Positions 43,026 to 52,572 of a DNA stretch of 64,000 nt are shown here, piece by piece. The first letter of the stretch is position 1. Each line of letters opens with the position of its first letter. Below the pieces are notes generated by a model. The model searched no databases. It saw nothing but the letters and a program-made list of their open reading frames with translations, and had not been told where the DNA came from. This DNA comes from Streptomyces dioscori (GTDB taxonomy: Bacteria > Actinomycetota > Actinomycetes > Streptomycetales > Streptomycetaceae). The translations under genes and the position numbers were made by a program. The stretch lies in assembly GCF_003024195.1 (NCBI RefSeq), contig NZ_KZ679042.1, forward strand, positions 310,001 to 374,000, in the 5' to 3' direction.

Positions 43026-44099
43026 TCAGGCGCTGTACTGGTGTGCCGGATAGGTCAGGTATCCGGCGTCGCCGCCCTGGTAGTAGGTCGCCTCGTCGAC
43101 AGGGGCGATGGGAACCCCCGTGCGCAGGCGTTCCACGAGGTCGGGGTTGGCGATGAAGGCCCGGCCGAAGCTGATGAGGTCGGCGCCCAGGCCGAGCCAG
43201 TGGTCGGCGTCCGACCGGCCGGTCTGCTTGGGCCCCATGGGCAGGACCGGGTTCATGACGAGAGTGCCGGGCCAGGCGCGGCGGAGCTCCAGCAGCACCT
43301 CTTCGTCCGTGGTCGCCTCGATGTGCACGTACGCCACGTCCAGCCGCGCCAACTCGCCGAGCAGAGCGGTGTACAGCTCCGTGACCTCCTTCTCCTCCAC
43401 TCCCCAGAAGGTCCCGCCCGGCGAGAGCCGGATGCCGGTGCGCGCGGCGCCGACGGCTTCGACGGTCGCGGACACCGCCTCGACGGCGAACCTGATCCGG
43501 TGGGCCACGGAGCCGCCGTAGCCGTCCGTACGCAGGTTGGCGTTGGAGGAGAGGAACTGCGAGATCAGGTAGCCGTTGGCGCCGTGCAGTTCCACGCCGT
43601 CGAATCCCGCGTCGACGGCCCGGCGGGCCGCGTCACCGTACGAGCGGGCGTGCTCCGGAATCTCCGCGGTCTCCAGTGCGCGGGGCACCGGCGCGGGCCG
43701 GGGCCCCGTCGGTGTGAACACGTCGCCGACCGCGGCCACGGCCGACGGTCCGACCGGCCGCGTGCCCGTGGTGTCGGGGTGCGAGACGCGCCCGCCGTGC
43801 ATGAGCTGGGCGAAGATCCGTCCGCCGTTGGCGTGCACGGCATCCGTCACCGGCCGCCACGACGCCTGCTGCTCATCGGTGTGGAGGCCCGGTGTACCCG
43901 GGTTGGACTGCCCGATCAGGCTGGGCTGGACGCCCTCGGTCACGATCAGACCGGCGCTCGCCCGCTGAGCGTAATAGGTGGCCATCGACGGGGTGGCCAG
44001 ACCGCCGGCCGCGGCCCTCACCCGGGTCATGGGGGCCATCACCACGCGGTTTGGCAGCGTCAGGGCACCGAGGTCGTAACGCTGGAACAGGCTCGTCAC
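43026..44099 (-). CDS. Old yellow enzyme-family NADH:flavin oxidoreductase (NemA-like)
   Basis: A 357-residue FMN-dependent ene-reductase that reduces activated C=C bonds or nitro compounds. It has the OYE N-terminus LGALTLPNRVVMAPMTRVRAAAGGLATP, substrate/FMN-site HGANGYLISQFLSSNANLRTDGYGGS, and the phosphate-binding end LISFGRAFIANPDLVERL. It is divergent from a MerR regulator; the shared promoter has the MerR-type 19-base spacer with a palindrome, so induction by an electrophile or redox agent is likely. Confidence 0.93.
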   Translation of the reverse strand: MTSLFQRYDLGALTLPNRVVMAPMTRVRAAAGGLATPSMATYYAQRASAGLIVTEGVQPSLIGQSNPGTPGLHTDEQQASWRPVTDAVHANGGRIFAQLMHGGRVSHPDTTGTRPVGPSAVAAVGDVFTPTGPRPAPVPRALETAEIPEHARSYGDAARRAVDAGFDGVELHGANGYLISQFLSSNANLRTDGYGGSVAHRIRFAVEAVSATVEAVGAARTGIRLSPGGTFWGVEEKEVTELYTALLGELARLDVAYVHIEATTDEEVLLELRRAWPGTLVMNPVLPMGPKQTGRSDADHWLGLGADLISFGRAFIANPDLVERLRTGVPIAPVDEATYYQGGDAGYLTYPAHQYSA

Positions 44100-44148
44100 T
44101 TGCGAACTCCTTCGCGATCCGCGGCCCGGGTACCGGGCACAGCGGTTA

Positions 44149-44179
44149 CGCTAAAACCTGACATTGACGTCAGGGGCAA
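44149..44179 (-). promoter_or_regulatory. MerR-type promoter with 19-base spacer and palindrome
   Basis: Reading on the minus strand toward the flavin oxidoreductase: -35 TTGCCC (44174-44179), a 19-base spacer and -10 TTAGCG (44149-44154). The spacer contains CCTGAC (44157-44162) and its inverse GTCAGG (44169-44174). Overlong 19-base spacers with a dyad are the hallmark of MerR-controlled promoters, which the regulator untwists on activation. Confidence 0.6.
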
Positions 44180-44229
44180 GTTCTGTGACCCAGGTAACAG
44201 CGGCACGCGGGGAGAGCGGGGACAAGCAC

Positions 44230-44613
44230 ATGCGTATCGGAGAGCTCGCCGAACGGGCCGGTGTCAGCGTCCGGTCGCTGCGCTACTACGAGGAGCAGAA
44301 GCTGCTCACCAGCACCCGCAGCGCAAGTGGACAACGGCACTACACGGAGTACGAGATCGAACGCGTCAGGTTCATCCAGAACCTCTACGCGGCCGGGCTG
44401 TCCAGCCGGACCATCGCCGAGCTGCTCCCCTGCGTCGACTCACCCAGCGAGGAGAACTCGGACGCCGCCCTCGACCGCATGAGCGAGGAACGCGACCGGC
44501 TCACCATGCACATCGCGGAACTCGTCCGGACCCGCGACGCCCTCGACCAGCTGATGACGTCGGCCCGGGCCTACCGCGACCAGCTCCAGACGGCTGCGGC
44601 GGCCTGCGTCTGA
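44230..44613 (+). CDS. MerR-family transcriptional regulator
   Basis: A 127-residue MerR protein: MRIGELAERAGVSVRSLRYYEEQKLLTSTRSASGQRHYTEYEIERV is the winged helix, and residues 80-120 form the dimerisation coiled coil. No Cys pair suited to metal sensing lies in the effector region; the single Cys residues sit at LLPCVD and the very C-terminus. The ATG at 44230 is chosen over upstream in-frame codons because the conserved domain starts exactly there. It probably activates the divergent flavin oxidoreductase gene. Confidence 0.93.
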   Translation: MRIGELAERAGVSVRSLRYYEEQKLLTSTRSASGQRHYTEYEIERVRFIQNLYAAGLSSRTIAELLPCVDSPSEENSDAALDRMSEERDRLTMHIAELVRTRDALDQLMTSARAYRDQLQTAAAACV

Positions 44614-44656
44614 CGCTCGCGCGCACCTGCGCACACCTGCACGCCCGCGCGGAACG

Positions 44657-45619
44657 TCACTTGGACTCGATCCGGCCCAGCGGGGTGGCACCGGGGGGTG
44701 CGGCACCTTCGGCGAGCGCCTTGCGCACCGCCGTCCAGCTGTCGTCCTCGATGCCGAGCGCGTGGCGCAGGTAGGCCCAGGTGACCCGCTGCAGCAGGGC
44801 GACGCGCTCGGGGTTCTCGTCCGTCGTCTCCTGGACCTCGTATCCGGCGATCCCGCCGAGCGAGTGCTCCGCCCCGAACAGGGTGAGCAGACTCTTGTCA
44901 CCCGGGCTCAGGAAGTACGGGTCGGCGAGCCACTCGGGCCCCCGGACGGACAGCGGGGAGTCGTCACGGTCCCCGGCGACCACGAGGGCCGGCGTGGTCA
45001 TGTTCTCGAAGTCCGGGTTCATGAACGGGAAGTGCTCGGCCGCGTACGGCGTCAGGTCGGCGCCGCCCCTCCCCGCAGTGGCGAGCAGCACGCCCGCCTT
45101 GATCCGCGCGTCGGAGAGATCGACTTGCTCTTCGCTCACGGGATCCAGGACCCGCAGGCCCAGCAGGTTGCCCGCGGTCTGACCGCCGAAGGAATGTCCG
45201 GCCGCGGCGATCCGGGTCCGGTCGAGGCGACCCCGCAGACCTGGAACCGCCGCTTCCAGCAGATCGAGCCGGTCGAGAACCTGCTTCATGTCCTCGACGC
45301 GGTGGCGCCAGATCCGCGGCGTACGGGGATCGTCCTGGGCCAGGCCCACCGTGCGGGAGTCGAGGTGGGTCGGCTGGACGACGACGAAGCCGTGGGCGGC
45401 CCAGAAGTCGGCCAGCGGGCCGTAGCCGTCGAGCGACGACCCGTAGCCGTGCGAGAGGACGACGACCGGCAGTTCGCTCCCGGTCACCGGGGCGGAGATA
45501 CGCACCCGGAGGTCTTCGCCTCGGCCTGGCGCTTCCAGCACCACCGGCTTCACCGAGACGACGGGGGTGGGTGCGAGTTCGGATTCGGTTGCGGCTGCGG
45601 CTGCGCTTGGTGCAGTCAT
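44657..45619 (-). CDS. Alpha/beta hydrolase (chlorophyllase/PAF-acetylhydrolase-like)
   Basis: A 320-residue alpha/beta hydrolase. The oxyanion-hole region is VVVLSHGYGSSLDGYGPLADFWAAHGF, the nucleophile is in AAAGHSFGGQTAG, an acidic residue in VVAGDRDDSP, and the His in FGAEHSLGGI. The Ala-rich start has no clear signal peptide. The ATG at 45619 has AAGGA upstream. It is divergent from a TetR gene with two operator-like palindromes between them. The natural substrate is unknown. Confidence 0.87.
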   Translation of the reverse strand: MTAPSAAAAATESELAPTPVVSVKPVVLEAPGRGEDLRVRISAPVTGSELPVVVLSHGYGSSLDGYGPLADFWAAHGFVVVQPTHLDSRTVGLAQDDPRTPRIWRHRVEDMKQVLDRLDLLEAAVPGLRGRLDRTRIAAAGHSFGGQTAGNLLGLRVLDPVSEEQVDLSDARIKAGVLLATAGRGGADLTPYAAEHFPFMNPDFENMTTPALVVAGDRDDSPLSVRGPEWLADPYFLSPGDKSLLTLFGAEHSLGGIAGYEVQETTDENPERVALLQRVTWAYLRHALGIEDDSWTAVRKALAEGAAPPGATPLGRIESK

Positions 45620-45700
45620 GGGGATTCCTTCTCCTGACCGTTCGAGGTGCTGACTGTGCGCGGTTGGCCACCGGCTCCCCCACCTGCCATGATGGGGAAA

Positions 45701-45748
45701 CGGGACACTGTCCCGCATTGACTTCGAACATACGGGACAGCGTCCCGT
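45701..45748. promoter_or_regulatory. Tandem TetR operator candidates
   Basis: CGGGACACTGTCCCG (45701-45715, perfect around a central C) and ACGGGACAGCGTCCCGT (45732-45748, seven-base arms, three-base centre) share the half-site CGGGAC. Their centres are about 32 bases apart, close to three helical turns, in the divergent interval between the hydrolase and tetR genes. Confidence 0.7.
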
Positions 45749-45793
45749 TTAGTAAAGTCGGCGGCGAGAGTCGGCTGTGGGAAGGACGGTGCG

Positions 45794-46384
45794 GTGAGCG
45801 GAAGCGAGCAGGGCGCGGGACGTACGGCACGCCCCAAACGGGCGGACGCGCGCCGCAACGAAGGGGTCCTGCTGGACGCGGCCGCCACGGTCTTCGTCGC
45901 GTCGGGTGTCGAGGCGCCCATCCGTGACATCGCGGCCGAGGCAGGCGTCGGGACAGCCACCATCTATCGCCACTTCCCCACTCGGGCGGACCTCATCGTC
46001 GCCGTCTACCGGCATCAGGTGGAGGCCCTGGCCGAGGCCGGTCCCGCGCTGCTGGCGTCCGGCCCGCAGCCGTACGCCGCGCTGGCCAGGTGGATCGACC
46101 TGTTCGTCGACTTCGTGGTCACCAAGCAGGGGCTCGCCTCCGTGCTGCAGTCCGACGACCCCTGCTACGACCCCCTGCACTCCTACTTCCTTGAGCGCCT
46201 TGTGCCCGTGTGCGCCGAACTCCTCGACGCCTCGGCCGCTTCGGGGGAGATCGACCCCGGCATGGATCCGTACGCACTCATGCGCGGCGTCGGCGGGCTC
46301 TGTGCGGGCGCGGGCAACAACCCTCGCTACGACGCACGTCGACTGGTGGAGATCCTCGTCGCGGGCCTGCGCCGCCGGCCTTGA
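45794..46384 (+). CDS. TetR-family transcriptional regulator
   Basis: A 196-residue TetR protein: RADARRNEGVLLDAAATVFVASGVEAPIRDIAAEAGVGTATIYRHFPTRADLIVAVY is the DNA-binding helix-turn-helix, followed by a helical ligand-binding domain. The start is GTG at 45794 with GGAAGGA upstream. It probably represses itself and the divergent hydrolase through the two CGGGAC palindromes. After the gene, 46385-46546 contains only direct GGGTGATTGC/GGGTGACTGC-type repeats. Confidence 0.92.
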   Translation: MSGSEQGAGRTARPKRADARRNEGVLLDAAATVFVASGVEAPIRDIAAEAGVGTATIYRHFPTRADLIVAVYRHQVEALAEAGPALLASGPQPYAALARWIDLFVDFVVTKQGLASVLQSDDPCYDPLHSYFLERLVPVCAELLDASAASGEIDPGMDPYALMRGVGGLCAGAGNNPRYDARRLVEILVAGLRRRP

Positions 46385-46546
46385 GAGCAGCCCATGGGTG
46401 ATTGCCGATGGGTGACTGCAGTTGGCGATTGGCTCGAAAGCGACTGAGGTCGCCGCCGGCCGGGCCGGGTGGCCTCCGGAAGGGCGTTGTCAGTGGTCTC
46501 ACCTAGAGTTCTCCGCACTTGATCAGTGAAGTGCGGGGAGGCACAT

Positions 46547-47401
46547 ATGGGGTGGGTCACGGCCGGCGATTACGAGGTCGGCCTCGACGGCGGAAAGGTG
46601 GTGTGCCGCAACGCCGCGGGACGGCTGTTGAAGTCCGTACCGCCCAAAATCGCGGAGGATCCCGCGGTCATGGGACTGCGGCAGCTCGCCGAGTGGCTGG
46701 AGCGGCACGAGCGCCAGTGCCTCACCGACGTCGAGAAGTGGATGGTGCGCTCGCTCCCGGTGCCCTTCGCGGTCATCGCGCGGGTGTGGCCGGATCCCGC
46801 CTGGCAGAGTGCGCTCCGTGATCTCGTCGTCACCGGCCCGGACCACGAAGTGGCCGGATTCCTGCGGGACGTCGACCTCGACCGCGGTCTCGGTCTGGTC
46901 GACCTCGACGGAGACAGCGTGCGCATCACCCCCGAACTCGTCCACCTCCCCCACCCCGTCCTCCTGGACGACCTGGAGGAACTGCGGGAGTTCGCCGTCG
47001 AGATCGGTGTCGAGCAGCGCGCCCAGCAGCTCTTCCGCGAGGTGTGGCACCGTCCCGCGGCCCTCGACGCCGAAGCAACCACCGTGGAGGACTACGCGGG
47101 CGGCGCGTTCAAGCAACTGCGCTTCCTGCAGGGCCGGACCACCCAGCACGGCTACCGCGTGCGCGGCGGCAACGCGGTCTGCTCCGTGCGGGAGGACTCG
47201 CGCGGCGTCGAGGCCCGCGTCTGGATCGGCGACTACGACAGTTACGAGCAGACCGAGACCGGCCCCCTGATGTGGACGGACGGCGCCGGCAAGGTGCTGA
47301 AGCTCGGTCAGGTGGGGCCCGTCGCCTGGTCGGAGGGCATGCGCATGGCGGCCACCCTGTTCGCCGGGCGTGACATCGAGGACGAGGAGCAGGCAGCATG
47401 A
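46547..47401 (+). CDS. DUF4132-domain protein, first gene of the MoxR/VWA operon
   Basis: A 284-residue cytoplasmic protein. Residues ~25-105 resemble the start of DUF4132 proteins (WVTAGDYEVGLDGGKVVCRNAAGRLLKSVPPKIAEDPAV), and 130-280 the domain core (HPVLLDDLEELREFAVEIGVEQRAQQLFREVWHRP, then the GGNAVCSVRED and WIGDYDSYEQTETGPLMW strands). The ATG at 46547 has GGGGAGG six bases upstream. The stop overlaps the next start (ATGA). The E. coli YehI/MolR proteins carry the same domain beside a MoxR ATPase. Function is unknown. Confidence 0.8.
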   Translation: MGWVTAGDYEVGLDGGKVVCRNAAGRLLKSVPPKIAEDPAVMGLRQLAEWLERHERQCLTDVEKWMVRSLPVPFAVIARVWPDPAWQSALRDLVVTGPDHEVAGFLRDVDLDRGLGLVDLDGDSVRITPELVHLPHPVLLDDLEELREFAVEIGVEQRAQQLFREVWHRPAALDAEATTVEDYAGGAFKQLRFLQGRTTQHGYRVRGGNAVCSVREDSRGVEARVWIGDYDSYEQTETGPLMWTDGAGKVLKLGQVGPVAWSEGMRMAATLFAGRDIEDEEQAA

Positions 47402-50400
47402 CCACGTACGCGCACACCGACACGGCCGCGCTGCTCGAAGCCGGCGCCGTCCTGCCCCCGGGCACCCACACCGGCGACGACGCCGACACACTCACCGTGC
47501 GGACCTACAGCCACCCCGCACTGGACGGCCGGGTGGCCGTCCGTCTCGTACCGGGCACGCTCGGCGAGGCCGAGGACCTGGCTCTGGAGTTCCTCGGTCT
47601 GGTCCGTGAGCCGGAGGCGCCCGAGGTCGGGCAGGTCCTCCGCGAGACCCTCGGCTTCCCGGCCTGGGCACTGGTCAACGACCCTGCCAACGGACACCAC
47701 GCACTGGCGCTGGTCAAGGACGTCGAACGGCTCGCGCGCCAGGCCAAGTCCCGCCCCGGCACGGCCAAGGAGGGCTTCGAGGCGCTCGGCGAGCGGCTCG
47801 GCCGGGCCGTGCCGCACTTCCTGCCGACCTTCTACGAGCAGGCCGCGCGGGTCTTCCTCCAGCACGAGAACACGACGTACGGGGCCACCTTCTTCGGCAA
47901 GGCCCGCGAGGCCGAGCGGGTGCACGCGCTCACCGTCGACGAGGAGCGGCAGCGTGCCGTGTTCCTGGAGTTCGCCTTCGCCGGGGCGCTGACGGTCAAG
48001 GCACTCAAGGAGCATGTGAAGGATCTGGCCCACCGGCTCGACCCTGCCACGGCGTGGGCGCAGTTCCGGCAGCTGTGCGTGGAGCGCTGCGCGGCCGGCA
48101 TGCCGCCGTACGCGTCGCTGCCGCAGGACGCCCGCGGTCTGATCAAGGCCGCGGGGCTCGACCGGGTGACCGAGGAATGCGCCTTCGTGGCCGACCTGGT
48201 CGCCTCACCCGCCGCGGTGCGGGCACCCGCCTCCTTCTGGACCGCGTACCGAGCCACCCTCGCCGTCCTCACCGAGCGGCAACCCGCCGTACGGGCCCGG
48301 CTGCTGGAGATCATGCCGACCGGCCTGGGACGCGATGTCGAGAACGACGAGTTCTGGCTGACGCTGCTCACGGAGAGCGGCGCCGACCGCCTCCTCACCG
48401 GCGAGGACGGCGTGGGCGAGGCGGGTGCCGCAGGTGCCGCAGGTGCCGCAGGTGCCGCAGGTGCCGCAGGTGCCGCAGGTGCCGCAGGTGCCGCAGGTGC
48501 CGCAGGCTATCCGGGTGATGAGGTCGGCGCGGGTGGCGCGGGCGGCTCGGTCGGCGGCAACGTCACGGCCGACGGCGTCGACGCGGCGGACTGGCTCAGC
48601 CGCTGGGCCACCCACCGCAAGCACGGCGCCACGGTCAGCGGGCGCTCCCCGCTCACCCTTCAGCTCGTCGAACGGATGGCGCCCCGCCTGCGCGCCGACG
48701 GCCGGACCGTGGACCTCTTCACGGGCCGCTGGTACGCGGGTGCCGACCTCGACCTGCTGGACCTGTGCGTGGCGCAGGGCATCCCGCTCGCGATGCCCGC
48801 CGCGGACAAGGACGTGCATCTGGCCCTCGACCGCTGGCTCCGCGAGCGCCGGCCCGGTGGCCGCGACCTGGCCGCCACCGCCGCGGACGCACGCTGCCGC
48901 CCGCTGCTGCACCGCGCCATCGGGACGCTGGGCAACGACCGGTCGCTCTCCGCCGAACTGCTGACGAGCCTGGCCGACCACCCCGTACTGCACGACGTGC
49001 TGCGCGAGTGGCTGGACGACGCGGCCGAGACGTTCGGCGCGTCGACGGGCCTGCCCGGCGCCCGCGCCGCCCTCCAGCGTCTGCGCCCCTTCCGCCCGGT
49101 CGCCGCCCGGGTGAGCCCGCGAGCGGTCGCACGCGTCGCGGGCCACGAGATCGCGCCGCTGCTCGGCCGCACCCTGCGGGCCGGCATCCCCGACGAGCTG
49201 GGCTGGCCCGCCCTCGACGAGGCGCTGCGGCTCATGGACAACGAGACGGGCCGCAACCAGGACGACCAGCTGCGCCTCACGGAGGCCTGGCCCGCCCTGA
49301 TCCTCTCCCGCGGCCACAAGGCGGTCGTCGTCGGCCCGGAGGAAGTACTCCTCGACCACGAGGTGCGGCTGCCCGTCGAGCTGGACCGCTGGACGTATCC
49401 GCGGTTCCGCTACACCGACGGTGAACTGCTCGTGATGTGGCGGCACGACAACAAGCAGTTCGGCTACTGGTCGGCCCGGCCGTCCGAGGTGTTCACCCTC
49501 GGCGGCGAGCAACTGCCGTACTGGTACGGCAGCGAAGCCACGGATCCCTCGCTCCCGCTGTCCGGCGGCGGCCGTGCCACCGGCGGACGCACCCTGCACG
49601 CAGGCGACACCGTCCTGCCCGCCGACCGCCCCGTCATCGGTGACGGCACGACGTGCTGGCGCCAGGGCAGGCAGGGGCTGCAGCAGGTCTGGCTGGAGTA
49701 CGACCCGGCCACCGGAACGCACGGCCGTGCGTCCCTGCCCGCCTTTCTCCGGTCGGGCATCCGTGAGGACACCACGCTCCTGCAGCACCACTGCCAGGTC
49801 CTGCCGCTGCAACCCGGCCTCGAACGGAGCCCGTTCGGCACCGACGGCACGGTTCTCGGCCGCTGGGTGCGCTCGGAGGGCACCGGAGCCGAGGCCCGGA
49901 CGACCACGGGTACGCCGGACGGCCGGACCGTCACCCGGCCGGCGGCCGACGGCCGGCCGGGGGGCTTCCCCCTGGGGGCGCTGCGGCTGCCCGGCGGCGC
50001 AGAGCCCGTCGCGGCACAGTTCCACCAGCAGGTCGCACTGTTCGCCGCCGGGGACACCTCGGACTCCGGCGAACTCGGCCGGGTGACACCCGGTCAGGGC
50101 GGCGGGGAGTTCGCGGCCGGTACGCGGCTCGTGCCGCCGGTCGCCTTCTGGCACGCGCTGCGCCCCCGTGACGAACGGGCGTCCGCCGTGCTGCGCGCGC
50201 TCACCGACAGGACGGCGGCCGAGATCCTGGCCGCCGCGGACCGAGCCCTCGTCAAGCGGCAGGCACAGATCCTCAAAGCCGGTGACACCGTCCTCGGCAC
50301 CGGCGACGCGGCCAGGACCACCGCCGACGGCAGGCCCGTCGTGGCGTCCGCGGACGACGTCGTCCGGCGTGCCGTGTCCAAGGTCCTGCCCCGCCTCACC

Positions 50401-52572
50401 GACGAGCGGCTGCTCACCGGTGCGTCCGCCCTGGTCCGTGCGGCGCTCCGCGTCGTCGGGTCGGTCGGCACGTTCGTCGAGCCGCCGGTCGAGCGTCCGC
50501 AGGCCGACCGCCGGCGGACCGAGGGCATGTTCCCCGACTACAGTCCCGTGCACGGCGACGACCGGTCCGTACGCACGGCCGTCGACGGCCTCGCCGAGAT
50601 GTGGGGAGGCTGGGGCAGCGAGTCCCAGTGGACCACTCTGCGCCAGATCCGGTCCGTGAACCATGTCCTGTCCGGACGGCCCGCGGAGGGCAAACCGCTG
50701 CCCGACCTCGCCCGGACGGGCGCTGTCGGCGACGGATGGCGGAGCGAGGAACACACGATCCCCGGCATGGGGAGCGCGTGGACGTCCCTGCTCGCCGCGC
50801 TGCGGCCGCTGGCCTACCGGGCCGCCATGCCCGTGGCGAGCGAGGCCGAGCGGGAAGCGCTGCTCCTGCTCTTCGAGGCGATCGCCGAAGGGCCGATCGC
50901 CGCACCCGGCGGCGCGCTGCGCGAGATCGTGCTGTGCGAGCCGCACACCAGGCAGCAGCGTGTCGGTCAGGTGCTCCGCCGCAAGGGCCGGACCGTGGTC
51001 GTCCTCGGCTGCCAGAACGTCGACACCCAGCATTCCCGGGTCAGTTGGCTCGCCCTCGACCACGACCCCTCCGGCGCGTTCGGTGCCGTCGCCCACTTCA
51101 CCCTGGAGAAGGAGACCCCGGTGGTGCAGGCGTTCCCGGAGAACGGGCTCGCCGCCGTCACCCGGCTGGTCCGGGACAAGGGGGCCGCCCCGTGGCTGCC
51201 CGAGGCGCCCGCCGCGTTCGCCGACGCGACCGGCGGCGGCCTGGGCCCCGTCCAGGCCACGGTGCTGCTCGCCGCGCGCCCGCAGAATCCCGAGGCCGAC
51301 GCCCTCGCGACGATCGGACTCAAGCCCCGGCAACTGGACCTGGGCAACGGCCGTCTGTCGTCACTCGGCCGGAAGGACCGGTCCGCGCTGCTGAGCGCCC
51401 TGCTGCCCGAGGACCCCGCGGACCTGTGGACCACCGGCCCCGACACGGCGGCCGCGGGCCGGGTGTGGGCCGAGCGGCTCGGTTCCGTCGTCCGCCTGCC
51501 CGAGGACCTCGCGGTCGATCTCGCCGGGCTGCCCGCCGGTTCCGCCGAGTCCGTGCTCAATCCGGGGCTCACCCCCTGGATCAGCCGCACCACGGTGCAG
51601 CGCCCGGACAAGGACGGCAACTTCGTCGCGGCGGACCCCGCCGCCCTGCCCGGGGCGCGCGATCTGACCCGCGCGGTGGCCGCGCTGGCCTCACTCGCCT
51701 ACGCACTGCCGTACGGACACCCGCTGCGCGCGCTCCTGCCCGAGGGCCTCGCCGCCCTGCGGCAGCGCCTCACCGACCCCGAGCTGCTGCTCGGACTCGA
51801 TGTCATGTGGACGGAGAAGGGCGGTTCGACGGCGGTCGAGCTGCGCAAGGCGTACGGGCTTCCCGCCACCGGGGGCGCCGACGCGTACGGCCTGACACCC
51901 GTCGGGGACGCCCTCGCGCTGCGGCCCTGGTACGCCGAGCGCGAGACGGTCCTGCTGCGCCCCGCCGCCCTGACCGGTCCCGACGACGCGGTCATCGGGC
52001 TCCTCGCGGGCCTGGTGGGACCGCAGCGAGACGCCGATGTCCAGTCCCTGCGGGCGATCCTCGACGACGAGCTGGCCCACGCGCTGAAGGCCGGCACGGA
52101 CCCCGAAGGCCCCGCCGGATACGCCCAGGACCCGACCGTCTCCGCTCCCGCACTGGTCGCCGAGGTGGCCGCGGCCCACGGTCTGGGCGAGGACGCGGCG
52201 ACGCTCTACCTCCAGCTGCTGGCCCTGCCCGATCCGACGGACCGCAACTGCGCCCGCTGGACCGGCTGGAAGCCCACCCGGCTGAAGAAGGCCCGCGCCG
52301 AACTGGCCGCCACCGGCCTGGTGGTGGAGGCGAAGCGGCCGCGCGCCGGGCGCACCCTCTTCCTGCCGTGCGGCTGGCGCGACCTCAAGTCCCCCGCCCT
52401 GCCGGTGGAGACCTGGAAGGAGAGCCTCTACCCGATACGTGAGAACACGCGTGCCGTGCCGCTCCTCCCGGTGCCCGACCTGTTCGCGCGCGCCTGGCGG
52501 CGCGTCCAGGACGGGGACGCGCCCGCCTACGAGCAGCTCACCACCCGCGCCACCCGGAAGGGCCGCCGATGA
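47398..52572 (+). CDS. Giant uncharacterised protein of the MoxR/VWA operon (YehI-like position)
   Basis: A 1724-residue soluble protein that I do not recognise by domain. It is Ala/Leu/Arg-rich and looks like a multi-helical scaffold. Residues 343-369 are nine Gly-Ala-Ala repeats from a DNA tandem repeat. Near the C-terminus (about 1625-1670) NCARWTGWKPTRLKKARAELAATGLVVEAKR resembles a winged helix. Position between a DUF4132 protein and a MoxR ATPase matches the large YehI-type protein of E. coli. It starts on ATGA overlapping the upstream stop, and its stop overlaps a 25-codon ORF. Confidence 0.75.
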   Translation: MTTYAHTDTAALLEAGAVLPPGTHTGDDADTLTVRTYSHPALDGRVAVRLVPGTLGEAEDLALEFLGLVREPEAPEVGQVLRETLGFPAWALVNDPANGHHALALVKDVERLARQAKSRPGTAKEGFEALGERLGRAVPHFLPTFYEQAARVFLQHENTTYGATFFGKAREAERVHALTVDEERQRAVFLEFAFAGALTVKALKEHVKDLAHRLDPATAWAQFRQLCVERCAAGMPPYASLPQDARGLIKAAGLDRVTEECAFVADLVASPAAVRAPASFWTAYRATLAVLTERQPAVRARLLEIMPTGLGRDVENDEFWLTLLTESGADRLLTGEDGVGEAGAAGAAGAAGAAGAAGAAGAAGAAGAAGYPGDEVGAGGAGGSVGGNVTADGVDAADWLSRWATHRKHGATVSGRSPLTLQLVERMAPRLRADGRTVDLFTGRWYAGADLDLLDLCVAQGIPLAMPAADKDVHLALDRWLRERRPGGRDLAATAADARCRPLLHRAIGTLGNDRSLSAELLTSLADHPVLHDVLREWLDDAAETFGASTGLPGARAALQRLRPFRPVAARVSPRAVARVAGHEIAPLLGRTLRAGIPDELGWPALDEALRLMDNETGRNQDDQLRLTEAWPALILSRGHKAVVVGPEEVLLDHEVRLPVELDRWTYPRFRYTDGELLVMWRHDNKQFGYWSARPSEVFTLGGEQLPYWYGSEATDPSLPLSGGGRATGGRTLHAGDTVLPADRPVIGDGTTCWRQGRQGLQQVWLEYDPATGTHGRASLPAFLRSGIREDTTLLQHHCQVLPLQPGLERSPFGTDGTVLGRWVRSEGTGAEARTTTGTPDGRTVTRPAADGRPGGFPLGALRLPGGAEPVAAQFHQQVALFAAGDTSDSGELGRVTPGQGGGEFAAGTRLVPPVAFWHALRPRDERASAVLRALTDRTAAEILAAADRALVKRQAQILKAGDTVLGTGDAARTTADGRPVVASADDVVRRAVSKVLPRLTDERLLTGASALVRAALRVVGSVGTFVEPPVERPQADRRRTEGMFPDYSPVHGDDRSVRTAVDGLAEMWGGWGSESQWTTLRQIRSVNHVLSGRPAEGKPLPDLARTGAVGDGWRSEEHTIPGMGSAWTSLLAALRPLAYRAAMPVASEAEREALLLLFEAIAEGPIAAPGGALREIVLCEPHTRQQRVGQVLRRKGRTVVVLGCQNVDTQHSRVSWLALDHDPSGAFGAVAHFTLEKETPVVQAFPENGLAAVTRLVRDKGAAPWLPEAPAAFADATGGGLGPVQATVLLAARPQNPEADALATIGLKPRQLDLGNGRLSSLGRKDRSALLSALLPEDPADLWTTGPDTAAAGRVWAERLGSVVRLPEDLAVDLAGLPAGSAESVLNPGLTPWISRTTVQRPDKDGNFVAADPAALPGARDLTRAVAALASLAYALPYGHPLRALLPEGLAALRQRLTDPELLLGLDVMWTEKGGSTAVELRKAYGLPATGGADAYGLTPVGDALALRPWYAERETVLLRPAALTGPDDAVIGLLAGLVGPQRDADVQSLRAILDDELAHALKAGTDPEGPAGYAQDPTVSAPALVAEVAAAHGLGEDAATLYLQLLALPDPTDRNCARWTGWKPTRLKKARAELAATGLVVEAKRPRAGRTLFLPCGWRDLKSPALPVETWKESLYPIRENTRAVPLLPVPDLFARAWRRVQDGDAPAYEQLTTRATRKGRR
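48424..48504. repeat. Nine exact 9-bp tandem repeats in the giant gene
   Basis: Nine perfect copies of GGTGCCGCA encode nine Gly-Ala-Ala units in frame. The absence of any substitution suggests recent expansion by replication slippage. Confidence 0.95.

Noticed and set aside
48205..51333. 1042-codon minus-strand open frame
   Set aside because: Antisense shadow of the 1724-residue gene, low complexity (Cys-Gly-Thr runs from the tandem repeat) and no recognisable domain; typical of very high GC DNA.
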